Shown here piece by piece: positions 11,901-22,965 of a stretch of DNA of 64,000 nucleotides (within the stretch, counting starts at the first letter, position 1; each line of letters opens with the position of its first letter). The position numbers and the translations under genes are program-made. The notes below the pieces were generated by a model. That model was not told the DNA's origin and ran no database searches. It saw only the letters and a list, made by a program, of their open reading frames with translations. The stretch covers positions 70,649,348 through 70,713,347 of the forward strand of contig OY776129.1 in the NCBI GenBank assembly GCA_963675135.1, written 5' to 3'. Source of the DNA: Galeopsis tetrahit. Its lineage: Eukaryota; Streptophyta; Magnoliopsida; Lamiales; Lamiaceae.

Positions 11901-13567
11901 CCCGAGCTTTGAAATCTTAGAATTTGAAAATCTTGATGAATAATTAAAATGTATGTTTGAATTGAGATTTTGATGGAGTTAGATTGTTGCTTTATGTCAA
12001 AATCAAAGATGAAAAGTGATTGATGTTATATATTAGTATTAAAATGATACTGTGTGTTATTGAGGGAATAAAAAGAAGAGTGGGTAGCAGGTGATGAAGC
12101 AATTTTTTTATTGGGTGTAGTTGGGTTGGATTTAATAGGATTTCTCATATTTTGAGTCTCGTTACAAATGGGGCTTGGGATCGCAATGTCCAAAGTTCGA
12201 CCAGGCTAGTCGCGAAACATAGTGATTTTTCCCTGATTTTTTTTTTTTTTTTTGAGAACGAATTTTCCCTGCTTTCTGTATGTGTGTATTCGTTCATTGT
12301 CTTATACGTCTTGATGCCTTTTCATGTGCTGTAGCCCATCAGTTAAGTATTGTCTTTTTTATACATTTAGTCAATATATACAATCAGAAACTCTTTTATA
12401 CTTTCCCATGTTCGATAATTCTAAAGGGTGTTCTTTATTCTTACTTGAAGGTTCGTTTCAGTTTTACTGAAACTGGTCCAACATTTCGCATGCCACCACC
12501 ATGCTCTGTTGTTATACAGGTTCGTAGTCCTTAATTCTTGCTCGTTTCTACATTTTTTTTCCTATAAATGAACATTGTGGGGGGGGGGGGGGGGGGGGGG
12601 GGGGTGGTTACAATGGCTTGATCTTAGACCCTGTGGGTGGGGAGTTATATTTCAAACAGATAAACAAGAATAACAAATCAGACATTCTAGTCTGACCTTA
12701 TGTGATGCAGGGATACTTCTGTTGGGTAAATGGCTCGTGTGTTTGGTTTCACTTTTCATAGAACTGTTTTCGATTCGTCTTTAGGAATAAAGACATGCAA
12801 GTCAAGCATATTTGGATTTTGGGGTATACCTAAAATAACTTTCTCATCTATAGAAATTTTCCAATCATCAAATCGTACAAATGTATAATAGCATACAGTA
12901 TGAGAAATGCTTGATCTGACACACTTAACAAGACAAGATAAATGACAACTATACTAGAACATACATATCAGTTTAGAATCAGTTCATCTAAATGATGTCT
13001 AATTTGTTTTGAACTTATTTTAAGTTGGGGTTATGATCATTTATTAGACCTTTAAATAATGCTAGTCCATTATTTTGAAAAGAAGTGCAGTTCAGCTGTT
13101 TTTGAGTCTCTAATAAATTGAAGAAGTGTTTTCTTTTGATATTTTTAGGAATCAGAGAAAGGCCACTGGCATGTTCCTATCGTATCAGAACTTGAAAACG
13201 AGGATGAGAGAAAATGGTTATGCTGTTCTCGTGGAAACTCAAGCTTGACTAACCAAGACTCTTCAGATGAACAAAAGGGTAATTATCAAATGGTGTATAT
13301 GAATGTTTGTTTAGGTCTATAATGCTTGTGTCCTTTCATAATAATTTCTTGGTCTAAAAGAGGATCCCGGACTTAACATGAGTTATTGTCTCCACAGAAG
13401 CTCACCCGAAGAAGGGGGAAACAAGAAATCAAGTCATTGAACCTGTATTGGCTACCCAACAACCTCAAGAATTAAGGTCGAATGAGTTAAAAAATGACGG
13501 TTCAGTCCATCGACAGCTTGAGATTGCAGAAAAATATGGTGGCTGTCTGATTGATTTCCAAATTTAA
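8978..13567 (+). CDS. PRORP1: Protein-only RNase P (PRORP1-like, organellar)
   Basis: Seven exons join in frame: 8978-10636, 10716-10805, 11307-11488, 11592-11712, 12451-12519, 13149-13278, 13398-13567 (806 residues). PRORPs remove the 5' leader of precursor tRNAs. A Ser/Thr-rich N-terminus fits a plastid/mitochondrial transit peptide. PPR repeats lie at about residues 185-450. A CxxC (C512/C515) is followed by the NYN metallonuclease with VVDAANIGLY (D567), the GSNDDWYW aspartates D642/D643, and TNDEMRDH (D661). The second half of the zinc site is GHWHVP...WLCC. All catalytic residues expected from Arabidopsis PRORP1 are present. It is much longer than Arabidopsis PRORP1 (572 residues): extra N-terminal sequence, about 90 inserted residues between early PPRs, and a polar C-terminal tail. 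The intron after exon 2 uses a GC donor (AAG/GCAAGT). Confidence 0.93.
10871..11219. mobile_element. MITE in PRORP intron 2
   Basis: A 349-bp element with imperfect terminal inverted repeats of about 70 bases: the left arm passes through GCTGGCACATTTAGGCCA and the right arm holds its reverse complement. Termini are GG.../...CCC and the flanks share TATATAA. Internally CACATTTAGG-type motifs recur. Length and long TIRs suggest a Mutator-like MITE; the AT-rich flanks make the target duplication ambiguous. Confidence 0.55.
12579..12604 (+). repeat. 26-base poly-G run in PRORP intron 5
   Basis: Uninterrupted run of 26 G between exons 5 and 6, an extreme outlier in this AT-rich DNA. It may be a slippage-prone microsatellite or a base-calling artefact. 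Confidence 0.9.
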
Positions 13568-14573
13568 GTGGATCAAGATGAAAGCCTTGATTTTTGCAGT
13601 TGAGCATTAGCTAGAATATCGTTGGCCTCTTGGTACACATTCAGAGTTCAATATGGAAATGTTGATTAGTTTTTTTTTTAAGTTGTAAATTTGTCACGCT
13701 CTAAATGAAGAAATATAAAATGGAATGTGAAGATGTAATTCTTCATTTCTGGAAATCTACACCCACCCACTCAACGTGTTAATTGTTGCTTGTTTTGAAA
13801 AAGGAATGGCGCCTGCTATGAAAAAACACATAACGTCTTTTGTTCGGCCTGTCTAGCGAAACGAGTGCTTTTTGGTCCCAAACGAGTCAAACACACGAGC
13901 AGGGGGGATGCACGTTGAATTTTCGTGACATTGCTGATCAGCTTTGCTAGTGGTAGTGAGCTAACACAGAGTCGTCCACTCCAGATAACAATTGAACGAG
14001 TTGAGATTGAGATCGTGAAAGGTAAGACAAAATAATCCCCCCTGTCTCATTTCTCGTGTTCATTTACTTACTCATGTTAGATGATATGAAGGTTTATGGA
14101 GCATCATGACAATCACATTTTAAAAGTAAATGTGACTCAAATACTAAATTAAGAATCGATTTAATGTATGATAACGTCTCATAGTAATATGTGTGTCAAT
14201 ATTCAAATTTAGCACAGTGTAGAGATGAATTGTCAATATTCAAATTTAGCACAGTGTAGAGATGAATTGTCTCGGTCTAGCTAGTGTTGCATCGCTGCAT
14301 GCATGTGAATAAATAGCGAAAAAAAGAACACAAAACAACAGGCCTTGTGTAGTTTTCTCACTACAGACAAACTCCCTTTTCCGTGTCGGTATTTTGGCTC
14401 TTTCTCTCCTCTTCTATCACAATGATGCAGAAAAAGTAGAAATTAAGAATCACTAGACTCCAAATGGTACCTTATTTATTTGTCCAAAGCAGCAATATGC
14501 AATAAAAAATAAAAATCCATCAACATTTATATATGAATGGAACTGAAGGAGGTAGCTTAAATTATTACTAGAA
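13568..14573 (+). other. PRORP 3' flank and leader region of the ABIL gene
   Basis: After the PRORP stop there is presumed 3'UTR. A splice donor near 14021 (GAAAG/GTAAGA) could end a 5'UTR exon of the next gene. A 37-bp unit is perfectly tandemly duplicated at 14194-14230 and 14231-14267. Confidence 0.45.
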
Positions 14574-16442
14574 ATGGAGTCCACTCCCACAACAAAGTTT
14601 GAGAACTCTCTCAATGTATTTTCCAGTGATATTGCTCTTAATTTTCTTCTTTATATATACTGTACATCATAATTCATACTACTAATTAAAATTTGATTAC
14701 AGGAACTGAGGGAGTTCAGGTCACAACTATACAATGCAGCTGAGTATTGGAAATCATCTTTCTTGAAATCCCACGACAAGAAACTGTACTCTACTCTCTT
14801 CTTCTTGTTTCTCAATATTAAATTCATCAAAATTAATACAGTATCTGATTAGAGGAGAAATAATGGAATGGTGCAGGATTATTGAAAGCAGCAAGGAGTA
14901 CATATCTGAAGCTCTACTTATAACTGTTGATCATCTTGGGTGTCTATCAGCTAAGCTTCAATCTTCTCTCTCTACAATCAATTCACTCCCTCAAACACAA
15001 CACAAACTCCAAACCCTCAAACAGGTACACCTTACTTAATCATTCTTTTTAAATATTTTTTCTCAAATGAAAGCTACTCAACTTTTCTTTTTCATCCGTC
15101 CCAATGAAAACTACTCAATTCTTTTTTTGGCAAACTATCCCCTCTCACATTTCATTATATTCTTCTCTCTCCATCACATGATATATCTACTTATTCTATC
15201 ATATTTCTTGAACTCTATGCCCAACTCTCATAGGGAGGGTAACACTTGTGTAAATTCATGATCACGTGAACTATTTTTTTCAAGTATATTTGAAATATCA
15301 CTTTTTAAAAATAGGAATTCACTTTTAAATTTCTGCCTTAAATTCATTTAGTTAATTAAATACTAAAATTTATAGATTTTTGTGCGTTGTGAATTACAGA
15401 GAATTGGAATATGGCAGCACTACTCTTACAAATTTGGCCTCCCCAGATATCAATTGATTGCTTCATTTCCGAGACACCACTGTCGCTACATATCCTGTAA
15501 ATATCATCTTAATTTTTGGGAAAAATGTCTTTTAAGTTCAATTATTCCGTCACTTATTTACCTTTTCCAATTGAATATCTTCTTGCTAACTTCTGATATT
15601 CAATTTTTAGCCCTTTGATCGCTACATATATAGAAAGTTGTAAAAAATTGTCACATCCTCAAATGACTAAAATATTGAATTTTAAAAGTTAATAGGACAA
15701 AATTCGAGAAATTGGAGTCTTTCTGGGAGCAAAAATGAATGAACAAACTTAAGAAACTAAATAAAAACCTTTTTGCCTAATTTTCATCTTCTTACTACAC
15801 GTTCTGTTGTGTTCATCAGCTTTGAAAGGTTCCAGGATTACAAATGGTGAATCCAGGTATATTAATATTACACATCCTATTGAATCTTGATCGTATATAA
15901 GCTTAATAAAGTTATCATATCTTCTCACATATCAGTGAAAGCTGCATTGATGCCAAGGGAACAAACCAACTCAAATATTTACACACTTGTAAGTACCGAA
16001 CACTACAGATATTGCACGAAACTTAAAATATGATAAATTGATTTTGATTTAGTATCCGATGTTTGGTTTCTGATGAAGTCAGAGTATTAGCACTAGTAAT
16101 AAAAGGAACATGACACAAGCCATTGGCGTAGGCTCCGTAAGAAACCAAACATCGACTTATAACAAAAAAATTAAACTTTCTATCCGTTTTCTCCGTAGTC
16201 CTGCCAGTGGAAGATAACTTATCAATATTATCAAAGGCAGAGCACTCAAGTTTCCAGTTTCAGGTGAGATTCCTACAGTTTTTAGGGAATTAAGGAGACA
16301 ATTTCATGTATGAGATGTGTTAAGTGATGTTTTGTAAGTGCAGGGAGCTCAAAAGCCAAAACGAGGGAGGATGACTTGGAAACGCATGCAGAAGAAGGAG
16401 CTTGCATCGGTTATTAAGCGCACTAAACGATTTCTTACATGA
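14574..16442 (+). CDS. Abl-interactor-like protein (ABIL, SCAR/WAVE complex subunit)
   Basis: Eight small exons join without frame breaks: 14574-14615, 14703-14785, 14877-15024, 15400-15496, 15820-15856, 15936-15988, 16199-16263, 16344-16442 (207 residues). The protein opens MESTPTTKFENSLNELREFR and continues with SQLYNAAEYWKSSF and IIESSKEYISEALLITVDHL, the conserved helical region of plant ABI-like proteins. RIGIWQHYSYKFGLPRY and the later HHCRYIS match the following conserved block. The tail is basic. ABILs sit in the SCAR/WAVE complex, which activates ARP2/3 for actin nucleation. The short length and basic tail suggest an ABIL5-type member (Arabidopsis about 246 residues), but the subfamily call is tentative. 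Exons 5 and 6 are small; the donor at 15857 was chosen because it alone keeps the frame open. Confidence 0.75.
16052..16156. mobile_element. Harbinger/Tourist-like MITE in ABIL intron 6
   Basis: A 105-bp element with TIR CGATGTTTGGTTTCT / AGAAACCAAACATCG and flanking TTA duplications. TGTTTGGTT is typical of PIF/Harbinger termini in plants. Confidence 0.6.
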
Positions 16443-16809
16443 ACATTAGGAGAATTACTATTGATATAACTAATTTCAACTTCACTTTAATTTGCAATGC
16501 CTAGCTTCTTGTGTGAGACAATGTAATGATAGACGTAACTGCATCTAATCGCTTACTCAATAACTCAGTTAGAACCTTTTTTTTTTTTTCTTTCTATTGA
16601 TGATTTTTGATTCTACACTCAATCCTCGTCTTAAACTTCCCTATCCACAAATGGAAGGAAGGGCAATCATATATCAACTAACTTAACTAACTCTTCAAAA
16701 AATCGAGTATATCTATAATGAGATATCTATCTTTATCATGTACCTTAATGACGAGACATTGAACCACCAACATCGATCTTATCTAGGCTGGGAAACTTAG
16801 CAGATTTGC
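16443..16809. other. Intergenic region between convergent ABIL and RopGEF genes
   Basis: The two genes end tail to tail 367 bases apart. The region holds their presumed 3'UTRs and nothing else that I can recognise. Confidence 0.5.
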
Positions 16810-19068
16810 TCATGATTTGGCTTCTTCATCGTTATTGGAAGAAACGAGGTTCGCAGCTGATTTATTCTTCTTGATTTCTGGCGCAGGAGGCTCATAGTCC
16901 CAGCCCATGAAATCAGAAAGTGTCATTGCGTCTGAACCAGAGTTTTCTGTTTCACCTCCGGGGCTTGGATTACTCGTTAATGGAGTGGAATCATTCGCCT
17001 GCTTCCATGTCGCCACAGCAAGAGACGGATCTTGTGTAAGAGAATCCGCATACAAGACATCCTGAAGACGATTCATCACTGTGTTGGCCAGAGTTTCCAA
17101 TACTCTAGAGTAGCTCTCCAGAATGGACAAGCCTACATCCTAGCCACAAGGAAACACTGTAAGAAAACATATTTCAGTTGGAGTAGGTTTCTGTTAAATT
17201 TTTTTTGGGTAACACCTGCGTAGGGGTTAATATACTTTTTGGTCCCTAAAGTTTACTTTTTTCAATTTTGGTCCCTCTTTCACTCACTATCAAATTTCAA
17301 ACTTGGTCGTAGAAGTACACTTTTACTCCCACCATTGGTTGATAGTCCGTTGACTGACATAATCAACTATTTTCACCGGTCAACTGACCAAATTGTGAGA
17401 ATAAAAGTTTTCAGGGCCAAATTTGATTGTTAGTGAAAGGGGGAACCAAAACATGAAAAAGCTAAACTTAAAGGATATTATCCCTACCTTTTAGCATACG
17501 AAGTATCACTATTTAAAAATGTTCGATTTTGTGTCCTATTCTTCACAAAATCACTAAACAATGATACTTCGTATGCTAAACAGTGTACCGAGTTCACAAT
17601 AAGACTTCATTGGACTAAGTTCATAAAAACGAAAGTCCTCGTTTGTTTCCATTACTTTGTTGAACTGTATCTTGGTTATTTCAAGTGAGGATTGAGGAAG
17701 CCCCGGGAATTGTTGTTTGATGAGGAGTAAAATTGTCTCTGCTCTTTCTTCAAAAAGCTCTCTCTTTTCCAAGCTTATAGCTGAACCCCAGGGAGATGAT
17801 TTCACATCCTTTTGAATCATCTTTCTTTTCCATATCACAATTGATGCCTCGATTCTGTTCTTAAGGTCAAGAACCGTGTGCTCCGATGACAAATCCATGG
17901 TGGAAAGGAATTGCAGTGGATCAAAGAACTCAACCGTAATGTTTTTATAGATTAATTCACCCAGGCTTGCTCTACCATTCTACAACACAATCATAATAAA
18001 AATTAAATCATTTTTTGTTTGTGATAATAAGGATTGACAATCATAATAGTTGTTTGGTTATAGACCTTGGGGAGGGTTTCAATGTAGCTATCAGGGATCT
18101 CCATATCCGAGAGAATTTGAGCATTAATCGCCATGGATGCCTTCAAGACTTGATTTACTGCTTCCTTTTGCTTTTGCAAGAATTGTCGTGATTCTTCTGA
18201 TAGCCCGTCTGGGGGAACCTTGACAGTCGGTAGCCACCATTTGTCGTTCCTCTGGACCCCTTTCTCCGACTCTTCAGCATCTCTCGACACATACTTGAAT
18301 TCTTGCTCGTCTCCAAAGTTATCAAGGATATCCTGCTCATCATCATATATTCAGGATCACATACTGATGGAAACAGACAATTTGATCATGAATATTTTCA
18401 GTTTACGCGTATCTTACAAGGAGCATGACGTCTAGCTTGCGTAAGGCTGGAATGTTAAGGAAAAGGTCCCTACGTTGTTGCGTCACCATTATCTACCAAA
18501 TTATAGATAGCTCAGAGCAAGTTCTTGGACAAATGGCCAGACATGTTCAAATGAGACAATAACATGTACCTCCATAGTTGCTCCATCCTTTGATTTCTGT
18601 TGAGAAGCAACGAATTCGACTATGAAATCCGTAACAGACAAAAGCCAGTCGATTTCCTTTTTCCATCTCGACTTCCTCTTTTCAGACATTGGCTCTAACT
18701 TCCATTGTTCTCCAAAAACAGAAGCTGCAAATATTTTGATACAATTCAAATTTGTGTTGAACAAAGTAACAAACAGGAAAATCAATGAATTACCAGCAAG
18801 ATTAGTGAGGGCATTTGAGAGAGCCAGAGCAGAGGAAACACCCTTGCCACCACCAGACATGTCCTCTCCCAAAAGCAACTTACAATATTTTTCCCTCATC
18901 AACTCGATATCTAAACAATCACATAAAAATGATAAATGAATACATAATGTGATGAGTGGGATTTCATAATATATACCTGTAGGAGGGGTATCTTTCTTGG
19001 GTGGGGCGGGTGCTTCCTCAATCAATGGAGGGGGAGGAGAAAGGGAAAGAGAAGCAGGATCAGAATTA

Positions 19069-19105
<37 letters not shown>

Positions 19106-19289
19106 CCAAAATTGTATCTATGGGTTCGTGTGGTGGAGATTGTGGTGAATCTCCTCCCTGTTGTGCCTTATCGTCGGAGGAGTCTTTTCCAAGTCCAAAA
19201 TTATAAGCTTGTCTCACGGGATTTATATCAAACATCTTCCGGAAGTGGAAGGACCCTTTTTTCTGTATGCTCCGCTCTTCTTTAGCCAT
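16810..19289 (-). CDS. RopGEF (PRONE-domain Rho-of-plants exchange factor)
   Basis: Seven exons on the minus strand: 19289-18977, 18910-18794, 18724-18570, 18492-18418, 18332-18066, 17979-17656, 17139-16810 (526 residues). RopGEFs swap GDP for GTP on ROP GTPases at the plasma membrane and drive polarised growth. The variable N-terminus has 11 consecutive Asn residues and proline-rich stretches. The PRONE domain begins near ELMREKYCKLLLGEDMSGGG and includes ASVFGEQWKLEPM, RRDLFLNIPALRKLD, the WW-containing NDKWWLPTVKVP, LGELIYKNITVEFF and SILESYSRVLETLANTVMNR, with expected order and length. The C-terminus has LSDFMGWDYEPP, a feature of many plant RopGEFs. Total length is normal for the family (about 500-560). 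The exact paralogue cannot be told. Confidence 0.92.
17220..17487. mobile_element. MITE in RopGEF intron 6
   Basis: A 268-bp element with related ends: GTAGGGGTTAATATAC at the left and, read inward from the right, GTAGGGATAATATCC, followed in both arms by TTTGGTCCCTCTTTCACTCAC-like sequence. This repeat type (GGTCCCT...AGGGACC) is common in plant Mutator-like MITEs. No clear target duplication was found. Confidence 0.5.
17492..17578. repeat. Perfect 17-bp inverted repeat in RopGEF intron 6
   Basis: TAGCATACGAAGTATCA at 17492-17508 is perfectly inverted at 17562-17578 around a 53-base spacer. It starts four bases after the adjacent MITE and lies entirely within the intron. Confidence 0.8.
19064..19104. 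repeat. ATT microsatellite coding an Asn run in RopGEF
   Basis: About 12 ATT units on the plus strand are read on the minus strand as AAT codons and give the polyasparagine run in exon 1. The frame is preserved for any whole-unit change in length. Confidence 0.85.
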
Positions 19290-19603
19290 GTTTTTTTAGT
19301 GCAAATTCTATGAAAAAAAGACGATCACAAACCCCCCTTGCGTGGAACGGCGAAAAGGGGTTTTTCCAATGTTGCAATGTGGCTGGTTAGTTTCCTCTTT
19401 TGTGTAATGGGACGCGGTGTGCATGTTCGAGAGAGAGAAGAAGGAAAATGGAAAATAGTGAATTTGGATATGAAGAATGAATGGCTGCACATTCCAGCGC
19501 TTTCCAAGAAGCCAGGGAAAGCATACATATTCTCAACCAACCAATTTCCCAACATATTTTCTTCACCATTTTTGGAACTCAAACTGTTTCTCATGTTACT
19601 TGA

Positions 19604-19613
19604 ACTATATAAA
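19604..19613 (-). promoter_or_regulatory. Possible TATA box of RopGEF
   Basis: TTTATATAG on the minus strand lies about 320 bases upstream of the ATG, leaving room for a leader of about 280 bases. Position and motif only; no other promoter element was identified. Confidence 0.3.
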
Positions 19614-19629
19614 TTATATTTATTTTATA

Positions 19630-20128
19630 TTATATCAAATTACAATCAAGTATGAAAACTTTGAATGAGATGAGACAAAGATGCACCTATAATCACCAAG
19701 TTTTGATTTGAAGTTTTAATTTCATAACAATGATTGTACTCTTTTAGATCCGTACCATCAATTAGATATGCGATCTGTCAAAATGTAAGAGTGTCATCAA
19801 TGCATGTGATGAATTTTAGGGGAGAAATTTGACACATGTGTGACACTTCAATAATTTTACGCTTTTATTTTAAAAAATTATTTCCCTCCCAATGCTTCAT
19901 ACCTCAAAAGTAACTATGTAATGTATACGGTCGACCATTTAATATTTTGTTCATATTTATTCAAAAAGAAATGAAAAGTTGGGACCAATTAAAATGAAGT
20001 AGGAGCATTCCTACCCATGTCACATCATCTTCCTTCCAATGGTTTCTACCTTCATTTTAGGTGAGAGGTATTAATCCATGTATGATTTCTCACCCCTATT
20101 GTGGGTGTTCTAATAGCAAGACAACGCT
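19630..20128. other. Intergenic DNA upstream of RopGEF
   Basis: No gene or clear repeat boundary is visible. Confidence 0.4.
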
Positions 20129-20658
20129 TAGGGGTGAAAATAGGTCAGATCAAACTTTATATGAAAAAATCTTGGTCTATGTAAAAAAAATTAGCCTAAG
20201 TTTGGTTTATTATCTATGATGGACTTTTTTTTTATTAGTTTGGTCAGACCTACGAGTCTTTTAGAAATCTATTTAAAATGTATTCAATACGAAAATTTTA
20301 AAACGCAATTAAATATTTAAAATTACAAATAAATTTATGAACAAAATAAGTGTCTTAAAGAACTAAAAAAATAATTTATTAAGTACTAAAATAAATTTAA
20401 TTTACTTTAATTTACTATTATTGTTAGTATAATATTTTAAGAATTATTTTATTATAATGTATATATATATAAGTATTTATCTGCAAGTATATATATATAT
20501 ATATAATACATAATTTAAAATATGTCGATTTGTTAGAAGATCTAAGTCTAGCCTACTTAAGCAAATAGATTTAAAAAATCTTAGTCCAACTTATATTATA
20601 AATGGGTTAAGCCAGATCGTAGACCTATGTCGGATGGTCCTGCCTATTTCCACCCCTA
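20129..20658. mobile_element. hAT-like non-autonomous element
   Basis: TAGGGGTGAAAATAGG at the left end and CCTATTTCCACCCCTA at the right end form an inverted repeat of 16 bases with one mismatch, enclosing about 530 bp of AT-rich non-coding DNA. Such AGGGGTG ends occur in plant hAT elements. No matching 8-bp target duplication is visible, so it is old or the boundaries are imprecise. Confidence 0.45.
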
Positions 20659-20828
20659 ATCATAACCCGCCAAAACTATCTATTTCTATATGGTAGGTTG
20701 CAAAATACTAGACCCAACCCACCTTATTAAACGGTGGGCCCAACACTTTTTTTTTTTTTTAATTCAACTTAACTATTTCTAATATTTAAGTTTCAAACCA
20801 TCAATATACCAAAAAAAAAAAAAAAGTA

Positions 20829-20900
20829 GGTCCCATGGTCTAGCGGTTAGGACATTAGACTCTGAATCTAGTAACCCGAGTTCAATTCTCGGTGGGACCT
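20829..20900 (+). tRNA. tRNA-Gln (anticodon CTG)
   Basis: All four arms fold. The acceptor stem is GGTCCCA/TGGGACC (7 bp). The anticodon loop CTCTGAA presents CTG between TTAGA and TCTAG. The T arm is CCGAG-TTCAATT-CTCGG. The internal A and B boxes are intact, there is no intron, and a run of T follows directly as a Pol III terminator. It is a nuclear-type tRNA reading CAG codons and appears functional. Confidence 0.93.
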
Positions 20901-21495
20901 TTTTTTTAGCTTTTAAAAAATAAAAATGGGTCGTGTAGGTTTGCCTCCAAAAGAGGCTTTGGGAGTGGTCATATTCAAGAAACATAAAGCAATTCCATAG
21001 ACTAGTGTGTTCTTGGCGGGCAAATTTGTGAAAAACGATGATTAAGAAGAAAACATAAAATAAAGCGCCAACATTTTGCCTCGTTTTACACGTTAACATC
21101 CAACAACCCTAAAATGAAAGGAGGAATATATTTCTTTCAAATTTATCTTTTAAATTGATGAATACTTAAATAAGTGAAAAATATCACTTTTGGTCATTGA
21201 ACTTTACCACTTTTCACATTTGATCACCCACATTTCATCACTATCAAAATTGGTCACTCACTTATTCGTCACTATTAAAATTGGTCACTCACTTATTCTT
21301 TCTCTATCAATTTTGATGCTGCTGTTAGAGAATCCGTCATTTACTAACGGAGAAAAGGTTTTGAGCGCCCAACTTTTATTTTCCCTCTTTTAATTCCTTA
21401 CCCTAAACTCTCAAACTTTTTTTTTTTTTTTTTAATTTTAGTGAATTTATCTTCAATTAATATTACTGGCGTGTGTGGTTAAGAAGTCATTGTGG

Positions 21496-21930
21496 GCCGA
21501 GCAACTAGAATTCAAAGAAAAAGCATATGACTGGCTTGTAAAGAAAAATCCTTCTCAGTGGAGCATACTTCAATGCTTTTTCAAAGTGTGATATCTTGAC
21601 CAAGCTCAAACTCACTCATTCTTCCTGCAAGAGACAAACCAATCATCACCATGCTTGAAACAATCAGAAACATTATCATGGTGAGACTGCAAGTGAATAG
21701 AGATGCTACAGAAAAATGGGATGATGTAATATGCCCTAAAATCAAGTTGACACTACAAAAAAATATGAAGGAAGCAGCTGAATGCATTCCTATAAAATCA
21801 GATGATTGACATTTTCAAATCATGGGACCATTGGACCAAAACACTGTAGACATATCACAAAAATCATGCAGTTGTAGAAGATGGGATTTAACAGGGATAA
21901 CCTATAAACATGCTATTTCAGCCATCAAGT
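21496..21930 (+). pseudogene. MuDR-type transposase fragment, left arm
   Basis: Across shifting frames the plus strand reads AYDWLVKKNPSQWS, AFSKCDIL, ARDKPIITMLETIRNIIMVR, EKWDDVICPKIK, NMKEAAECIPIKSDD, then a stop where a Trp is expected, and finally CSCRRWDLTGITYKHAISAI. This is the C-terminal part of a MULE transposase including its SWIM zinc finger (CxC...H; the second Cys is replaced by Tyr). Frameshifts and a stop make it non-functional. Confidence 0.75.
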
Positions 21931-21947
21931 TAAATTCATCAATTACA

Positions 21948-22530
21948 GCTGAAATAACATGTTTACAGGGAATCCCTGTTAAATCCCATCTTCTACAACT
22001 CCATGATTTTTGTGATATGTCTACCGTGTGTTGGTCGAATGGTCCATGGTTTGAAAATGTTAATCATCTGATTTCATAGGAGCTGCTTCCTTCATTTCAT
22101 ATTTTTTTTTTGTAGTGTCAACTTGATTCTAGGCATATTGTATCATCCCATTTTTTCCTTCATTTCATATTTTTTTGTAGTGTCAACTTGATTTTAGGGC
22201 ATATTGTATCATCCCATTTTTCTGCAGCATCTCTATTCACTTGCCGTCTCACCATGATAATGTTTCTGATTGTTTCAAGGTGATGATTGGTTTGTCTCTT
22301 GCAGGAAGAATGAGTGAGTTGAAGCTCTCACACATGTTATTGGTCAAGATATCACACTTTGGAAAAGCATTGAAGTATGCTCTGGACAAGATTTCTCTTT
22401 ACATGTCAGTCATATGCTTTTTCATCTAAGTCATTATTCCATTCTAGCATTGAAGCTTTGAATTCTAGTTGCTCTAGCAGCTGCCCACAATGCCTTCTTA
22501 ATCACACACCAGTAATATTAATTTAAAAAA
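21948..22530 (-). pseudogene. MuDR-type transposase fragment, right arm
   Basis: Inverted copy of the left-arm fragment. Read on the minus strand it retains CSCRRWDLTGIPCKHVI-like sequence, with the IPC motif that the left arm has lost. It differs from the left arm by scattered substitutions and the 68-bp duplication. Confidence 0.7.
22089..22223. repeat. 68-bp tandem duplication in the right arm
   Basis: Two units starting CCTTCATTTCATATTTTT, at 22089 and 22157, differ by a few bases and poly-T length. The left arm has one copy, so the duplication came after the inversion. Confidence 0.85.
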
Positions 22531-22860
22531 AAAAAACGGTTTGAGAATTTAGGGTTAAGGAATTAAAAGAGGGAAAATAAAATTTGGCACTCAAAATCTT
22601 TTCTCCGTTAGTAAATGACGGATTTTCTAACAGCAGCATCAAAATTGATAGAGAAATAATAAGTGAGTGACCAATTTTGATAGTGACAAATAAGTGAGTG
22701 ACCAATTTTGATAGTGATGAAATGTGGGTGACCAAATGTGAAAAGTGGTAAAGTTCAGTGACCAAAAGTGATATTTTCCCTATAAATAAATGTGTTATTC
22801 TTTTAATAAGAAACACAAACAAAGGGGAAATCAATTAATTTTTTAGTATATGTACATTGA

Positions 22861-22965
22861 TCTAAATTAATATATATATTAAATAGAGAAAGTATTTAAC
22901 GCCATCCTATATAATACTTATATTAAATAGAGAAAGTATTTAACGCCGTCTCTATATAATACTCC
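22861..22965. repeat. Short direct repeat
   Basis: ATTAAATAGAGAAAGTATTT followed by AACGCC occurs twice about 47 bases apart, separated by an ATATAATACT stretch also repeated. Origin unknown. Confidence 0.6.

Larger units (their letters stand above)
21177..22780. mobile_element. Foldback Mutator-like element (long hairpin)
   Basis: Two arms, about 21177-21922 and 21948-22780, are inverted copies around a loop of about 25 bases. The outer ends match (AATATCACTTTTGGTCA inward, ending TATTTTCCC), a terminus common in plant MULEs. Each arm contains the same transposase-derived segment. The right arm is longer because of a 68-bp tandem duplication. A degenerate TAAATAAg/aTG-type direct repeat flanks it. 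It cannot encode a protein, but its transcript would form double-stranded RNA of about 700 bp. Confidence 0.8.

Noticed and set aside
17239..17433. Small plus-strand ORF in RopGEF intron 6
   Set aside because: It lies wholly within a MITE and has no protein features.
21822..22079. Intact-looking 85-codon ORF with a SWIM-like motif at the hairpin centre
   Set aside because: It reads through the loop of the inverted repeat, so its second half is the antisense of the transposase; it is not a real protein.
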